64,000 bases of DNA, taken from Acanthamoeba sp. SK_2022b (Eukaryota; Discosea; Longamoebia; Acanthamoebidae). The stretch covers positions 248,001 through 312,000 of the forward strand of contig JANDJZ010001746.1 of assembly GCA_027943245.1 (NCBI GenBank). The letters are read 5' to 3'. The position numbers were made by a program, and so were the translations under genes. The notes below the pieces were generated by a model that did no database searches, had not been told where the DNA came from, and was given only the letters and a program-made list of their open reading frames with translations. This document shows positions 61,137 through 64,000 of the stretch, one piece after another. Position 1 is the first letter of the stretch; every line of letters starts with the position of its first letter.

Positions 61137-61892
61137 TTAACAGGACGGCGACGAACCTTGCGGCGGCAGATAGCGCTGCGGATCGAGCGCGGTCGCGCGG
61201 TAGCGGATCTGGAAGTGCAGGAACACCGAATCGGTGCCGGTGCTGCCCATGGTGCCGATCTTCTGCCCCGCCTTCACATCCTGGCCGTTGCGCACCAGCG
61301 TGGTGTCGTTGTGCGCATAGGCGGTAATGAAGTCTTCGCCGTGCTTAATCATGATCAGGTTGCCGTAGCCGCGCAGCTGGTTGCCGACGTACACCACTTT
61401 GCCCTTGGCGGAAGCGTAGATCGGCTGGCCGCGTTTGCCGGCGATGTCGATGCCCTTGTTGCCGCCATCTGAATTGGAGTAGGCCTGCACGATCCGGCCG
61501 CTGGTCGGCCAACGCCAACAGCGGGCAGCGCCCGGCGGCGGCGTTTGCTTGGCGATCGCGGCGGAAGAAGAAGAGGTTTTACGGCGCGTGGCGGCGGTTT
61601 TGGTCGGTGCGCTGCCGCTCAGCCGCAGTTTCTGCCCCACTTCCAGGCTATAGGGCGGGCGTATCTTGTTGATTCTGGCGAGATCGCTGACTTCGCTGTC
61701 GGTGATCCAGGCAATGTAGTACAGCGTATCGCCCCGTTTGACGGTGTAGGACTTGCCGGTGTAGCTGCCCTTCGGCAGTTTGTCGTAATCGCGGTTGTAG
61801 GTGTTTTTACCCGAACACCCGGCCAACAACAGCCCCAATGTCAGACACACCGCGATGCGGCGCCACCCAGCCCATTTGCTTCCTGTGCTCAA
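61137..61892 (-). CDS. actS: ActS/YgeR amidase activator lipoprotein (LysM + degenerate LytM)
   Basis: A 251-residue lipoprotein with lipobox LLLAGC, a LysM domain (YTVKRGDTLYYIAWITDSEV), a Ser/Thr-rich linker and a LytM domain ending in RYLPPQGSSPSC. The LytM zinc ligands are partly lost: the first His of HxxxD is Asn (GGNKGIDI), and HxH is Phe-Leu-His. Thus it should activate a cell-wall amidase (AmiC in E. coli ActS), not cut peptidoglycan. Closely similar to E. coli YgeR in order and length. Confidence 0.92.
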   Translation of the reverse strand: MSTGSKWAGWRRIAVCLTLGLLLAGCSGKNTYNRDYDKLPKGSYTGKSYTVKRGDTLYYIAWITDSEVSDLARINKIRPPYSLEVGQKLRLSGSAPTKTAATRRKTSSSSAAIAKQTPPPGAARCWRWPTSGRIVQAYSNSDGGNKGIDIAGKRGQPIYASAKGKVVYVGNQLRGYGNLIMIKHGEDFITAYAHNDTTLVRNGQDVKAGQKIGTMGSTGTDSVFLHFQIRYRATALDPQRYLPPQGSSPSC

Positions 61893-62041
61893 ATCCAGTC
61901 CTCAGTCGTCGTTTCGGTTCTGATACGCGTCAGCCGCACAGTGTAACATTTGCGCCGGGTCAGTCAAAAACCCCCAGACGGTCTATGCTAAACAGGTAAG
62001 GATGACTGATTAATTACCCAACGACGAAATGGAGTACTGTC

Positions 62042-62611
62042 ATGTTGAACCTCGACCGCAATAATCTGCCCCTCCTGAGCGAAGAACTGCTCAAAAAGCA
62101 ACGCACCACCCTGCTGATCATCGCCTTCCTGCTGCTGGCGGGCGGGATACTGTGCCTGGTCAATCCTTTCGCCTCCGGCGCAGCGCTGAGCATCGTGGTC
62201 GGCATCCTGCTGCTGTTGAGCGGCGCCGGGCTGATTATCGCCATGATCGCTAACCGGGCACAGAATACCTGGCCGATGATCGGCGGCATTTTGCTGGGCG
62301 TGGCCTACCTGATTATCGGCTATGTGTTCATCACCAGTCCGCTGGCGGGCATTCTGGCGCTGGCGGTATACCTCGCCGTGCTGTTCGCGCTTGGCGGCAT
62401 CGCTCGCCTGGCAGCGGGCTACATGCGCCGCGGGCTGCCGGGCAACTGGCTGCAGTTCGTTATCGGCGTGCTCGACTTGATCATCGCCTGGATGCTGATC
62501 GGCTCAGGCCCGGCGGCATCGGTCACGCTGGTGACGGCCATCGTCGGCATCGAGATGCTGGTCAGCTCCTTTGCGCTGTTCCAGGCGGCGAATCTGTTTA
62601 AACGCGCCTGA
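62042..62611 (+). CDS. HdeD-family membrane protein
   Basis: A 189-residue protein with six hydrophobic segments: LIIAFLLLAGGILCLVNPFA, SIVVGILLLLSGAGLIIAMI, AYLIIGYVFITSPLAGILAL and others, fitting the HdeD family. E. coli HdeD takes part in acid resistance at high cell density. Here hdeA/hdeB are not next to it. The ATG at 62042 follows GGAG. A GC-rich hairpin (62619-62636) follows. Confidence 0.85.
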   Translation: MLNLDRNNLPLLSEELLKKQRTTLLIIAFLLLAGGILCLVNPFASGAALSIVVGILLLLSGAGLIIAMIANRAQNTWPMIGGILLGVAYLIIGYVFITSPLAGILALAVYLAVLFALGGIARLAAGYMRRGLPGNWLQFVIGVLDLIIAWMLIGSGPAASVTLVTAIVGIEMLVSSFALFQAANLFKRA

Positions 62612-62618
62612 CGCTACC

Positions 62619-62636
62619 GGCCCGCCGCCGCGGGCC
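62619..62636 (+). terminator. GC-rich hairpin after the HdeD-like gene
   Basis: GGCCCGC and GCGGGCC pair around 4 nt; no T-run. Confidence 0.45.
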
Positions 62637-62746
62637 TCATCGCTTTCGTTGTTTCCAGACAAAACAAGGCGATACCCCCTCTGCTTGTCCGTGGTTATCT
62701 TCATCGGTAAGTGCCAATATAGGCGCAGACAAGGGAGCTGAAACCG

Positions 62747-63085
62747 ATGACAACCCATTCCAACCCGTTGAACTCGCGGGAAGTCTGCCTGCAATTACGC
62801 CACTTCAATCAGGTAATCGGGCAACAATGCCGCAATATGGCGCGCCAAAAAACCACCTGCCCATGCTGCCTGACGGACATTGCCACCGGCTGCGACGCCG
62901 GTATCAAACTATGCGGGCAACAGTTAGCCAAACCCAGCCCGCAAACCCCGTTATTCCAGCAGATTCGCAACTTGCTGCTCGATCTGCGCGCCGAAGCGAA
63001 AGGGGTTCGCCGAATCGAGACGCTTAATCGCACCAACAACGAAATATCCTGGCTGTTGCGCGAGCTGTATTTCGAGACGTTCTGA
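62747..63085 (+). CDS. Small cysteine-containing protein, unknown function
   Basis: A 112-residue soluble protein preceded by AAGGGAG. It has two close cysteine groups (TTCPCCLTDIATGC and GIKLC), suggesting a small metal-binding site, and a helical C-terminal half (LLLDLRAEAKGVRRIETLNR). No signal peptide. I do not recognise a family. Convergent with the GNAT gene; a CCCCG/CGGGG hairpin at 63088-63104 separates them. Confidence 0.65.
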   Translation: MTTHSNPLNSREVCLQLRHFNQVIGQQCRNMARQKTTCPCCLTDIATGCDAGIKLCGQQLAKPSPQTPLFQQIRNLLLDLRAEAKGVRRIETLNRTNNEISWLLRELYFETF

Positions 63086-63105
63086 CCCCGCCTTTGTCGG
63101 GGCAG

Positions 63106-63555
63106 CTAAAGCGCCAGACTGTAGTAATGTTCTTCCTTTTCAATCTTGCCGGTAAAGCGAAAGCCGAAGGTGAGATACAGGCTTTTGGCGACGAGATTAT
63201 GTTCATCAATCATTAGCGTCACCTGCTCTATGCCGTGCAACCTAAAATCCGCGAGTATCGCGGCGAAGCTCTCACGCCCCAATCCCTGCCCCATAAACTT
63301 ATGGTCAAGCATATAGCGACACAGCTCGGCCTCATGTGGGTTATGCGGCCAGCACTTGTACATGAAAAAACCGATGAGCTCGCCGTCGCGGTAAAGCGCG
63401 CGGGGCTGGCATTCCGGAAAAAACGCCGCCTCGGAAATAGAGATGGCGTTACAGCAAATAAACGCCTCGAACACGGTGCCAACGCCGTCTTGATTCGACG
63501 TCAGTTCGCACACGTCAAACAGGTTATCGCGGTTAATCTCGCGTATTTCAATCAT
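63106..63555 (-). CDS. GNAT-family N-acetyltransferase
   Basis: A 149-residue GNAT. Starts MIEIREINRDNLFDV; the core has LYRDGELIGFFMYKCW, the acetyl-CoA loop CRYMLDHKFMGQGLGRESF (Q/R-x-x-G-x-G/A) and C-terminal VAKSLYLTFGFRFTGKIEKE. SpeG/RimI-like in size. ATG 63555 is preferred to ATG 63594. Substrate not evident. Confidence 0.82.
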   Translation of the reverse strand: MIEIREINRDNLFDVCELTSNQDGVGTVFEAFICCNAISISEAAFFPECQPRALYRDGELIGFFMYKCWPHNPHEAELCRYMLDHKFMGQGLGRESFAAILADFRLHGIEQVTLMIDEHNLVAKSLYLTFGFRFTGKIEKEEHYYSLAL

Positions 63556-63796
63556 AACGGTATCCCAGTAGAAGTAAGCGGCGAACTCCAGCATTCACCC
63601 TGGCGCTAACCATTGCTCTGCAGTCAGCTCGCTACTTTAACGCATCGCCGCCGGCATACAACGCTCCCACTGTTCACCCCACTTTACGACCGCCGTCACA
63701 CCTCACCACCGCCAAATTGCGTTGGTTATAGAGTCGTCTACAATTCAATCGAATTACCCCCTACAACATCAGAAATTATTATTATTAGAGGTGATT

Positions 63797-64000
63797 ATGT
63801 TACAGAAACACGAAAACGTAATAAGTATGACTGTACTAAGCCCGCAAGCCACCCAACAACTGATGCCTTCGTTTTCCTCCTTGCCCCACACGCAACACGC
63901 CGACGGCAAATATCGCCTGCGCCGTTATTCGGTCGTCAAATACCTCAACCCCAACGTCGCCGAAGTGGGGCCGCGTACCTTCATGCAGTCCGATCAGATC
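63797..64000 (+). CDS. 2OG-Fe dioxygenase-like protein, N-terminal part, cut by window edge
   Basis: An ATG at 63797 after AGAGG opens a frame that reaches the window end (68 codons). HADGKYRLRRYSVVKYLNPN followed by VAEVGPRTFMQSDQI resembles the N-terminal part of the 2OG-Fe dioxygenase family that includes bacterial free-amino-acid hydroxylases. The iron-binding residues lie beyond the window, so this is a family-level guess. Confidence 0.55.
   Translation, partial: MLQKHENVISMTVLSPQATQQLMPSFSSLPHTQHADGKYRLRRYSVVKYLNPNVAEVGPRTFMQSDQI

Noticed and set aside
1..64000. CRISPR arrays, tRNA/rRNA genes, IS elements or prophage
   Set aside because: Looked for regular spaced repeats, tRNA arms, transposase or phage proteins; none seen by eye.

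Overview
The window reads as chromosome of a Serratia-like member of the Enterobacterales (probably the S. marcescens group). The first 14 kb keeps the E. coli order ptsP - rppH - mutH - ygdQ - ygdR - tas - lplT - aas - omr sRNA - galR - lysA - lysR, with high-GC coding DNA. The species is inferred from protein resemblance and gene order, not from a database search. I saw no rRNA, tRNA, IS element, prophage or CRISPR array.

Layout. (1) 1-14.3 kb: conserved core for RNA 5'-end processing, mismatch repair, lysophospholipid recycling, an OmrA/OmrB-type sRNA, a BisC-like molybdoenzyme, the galactose repressor and the last step of lysine synthesis. (2) 14.3-19.6 kb: LysR regulator and divergent exported metallo-beta-lactamase-fold protein, a FrnE-like oxidoreductase, a periplasmic protein and a YddA-like ABC exporter. 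(3) 19.6-24.8 kb: agaR-kbaZ-agaVWEF, a partial N-acetylgalactosamine/galactosamine locus without agaS, kbaY or a deacetylase gene, and with CRP-like and AgaR-like sites upstream. (4) 24.8-28.4 kb: a CynX-type MFS gene, two very small protein genes and yojI. (5) 28.7-37.7 kb: a chaperone-usher fimbrial operon ending in two LuxR-type regulator genes and bracketed by two FimB-type recombinase genes. Upstream of fimA is a 301-bp segment bounded by 11-bp inverted repeats carrying four matching half-sites, with a strong promoter pointing away from fimA. I read it as a fim switch captured mainly in the OFF orientation.

(6) 38.2-48.3 kb: the most unusual part, a nine-gene operon ending in a clear terminator. 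It encodes a double-glycine-leader peptide with four core cysteines, a membrane-anchored DsbA-like oxidase, a lipid A acyltransferase-like protein, a C39-peptidase ABC exporter, a MacA-like adaptor, a MacB-like ABC protein, a TolC-type outer-membrane lipoprotein, a complete KAS-II-type ketosynthase and an acyl carrier protein. The set suggests a bacteriocin-like peptide matured by disulfide formation and perhaps fatty acylation, or protected by lipid remodelling, and exported in two steps.

(7) 48.7-64 kb: LysR regulator with lactate permease and lactate dehydrogenase, moaF with an MFS gene behind a 16-bp palindrome, a VOC protein, a BCCT carrier and BetI-type repressor sharing an operator but without betBA, an ATM1-type ABC exporter, an AraC-GyrI regulator, an ActS/YgeR amidase activator, an HdeD-like membrane protein, a small Cys-rich protein, a GNAT enzyme and the start of a 2OG-Fe dioxygenase-like gene.
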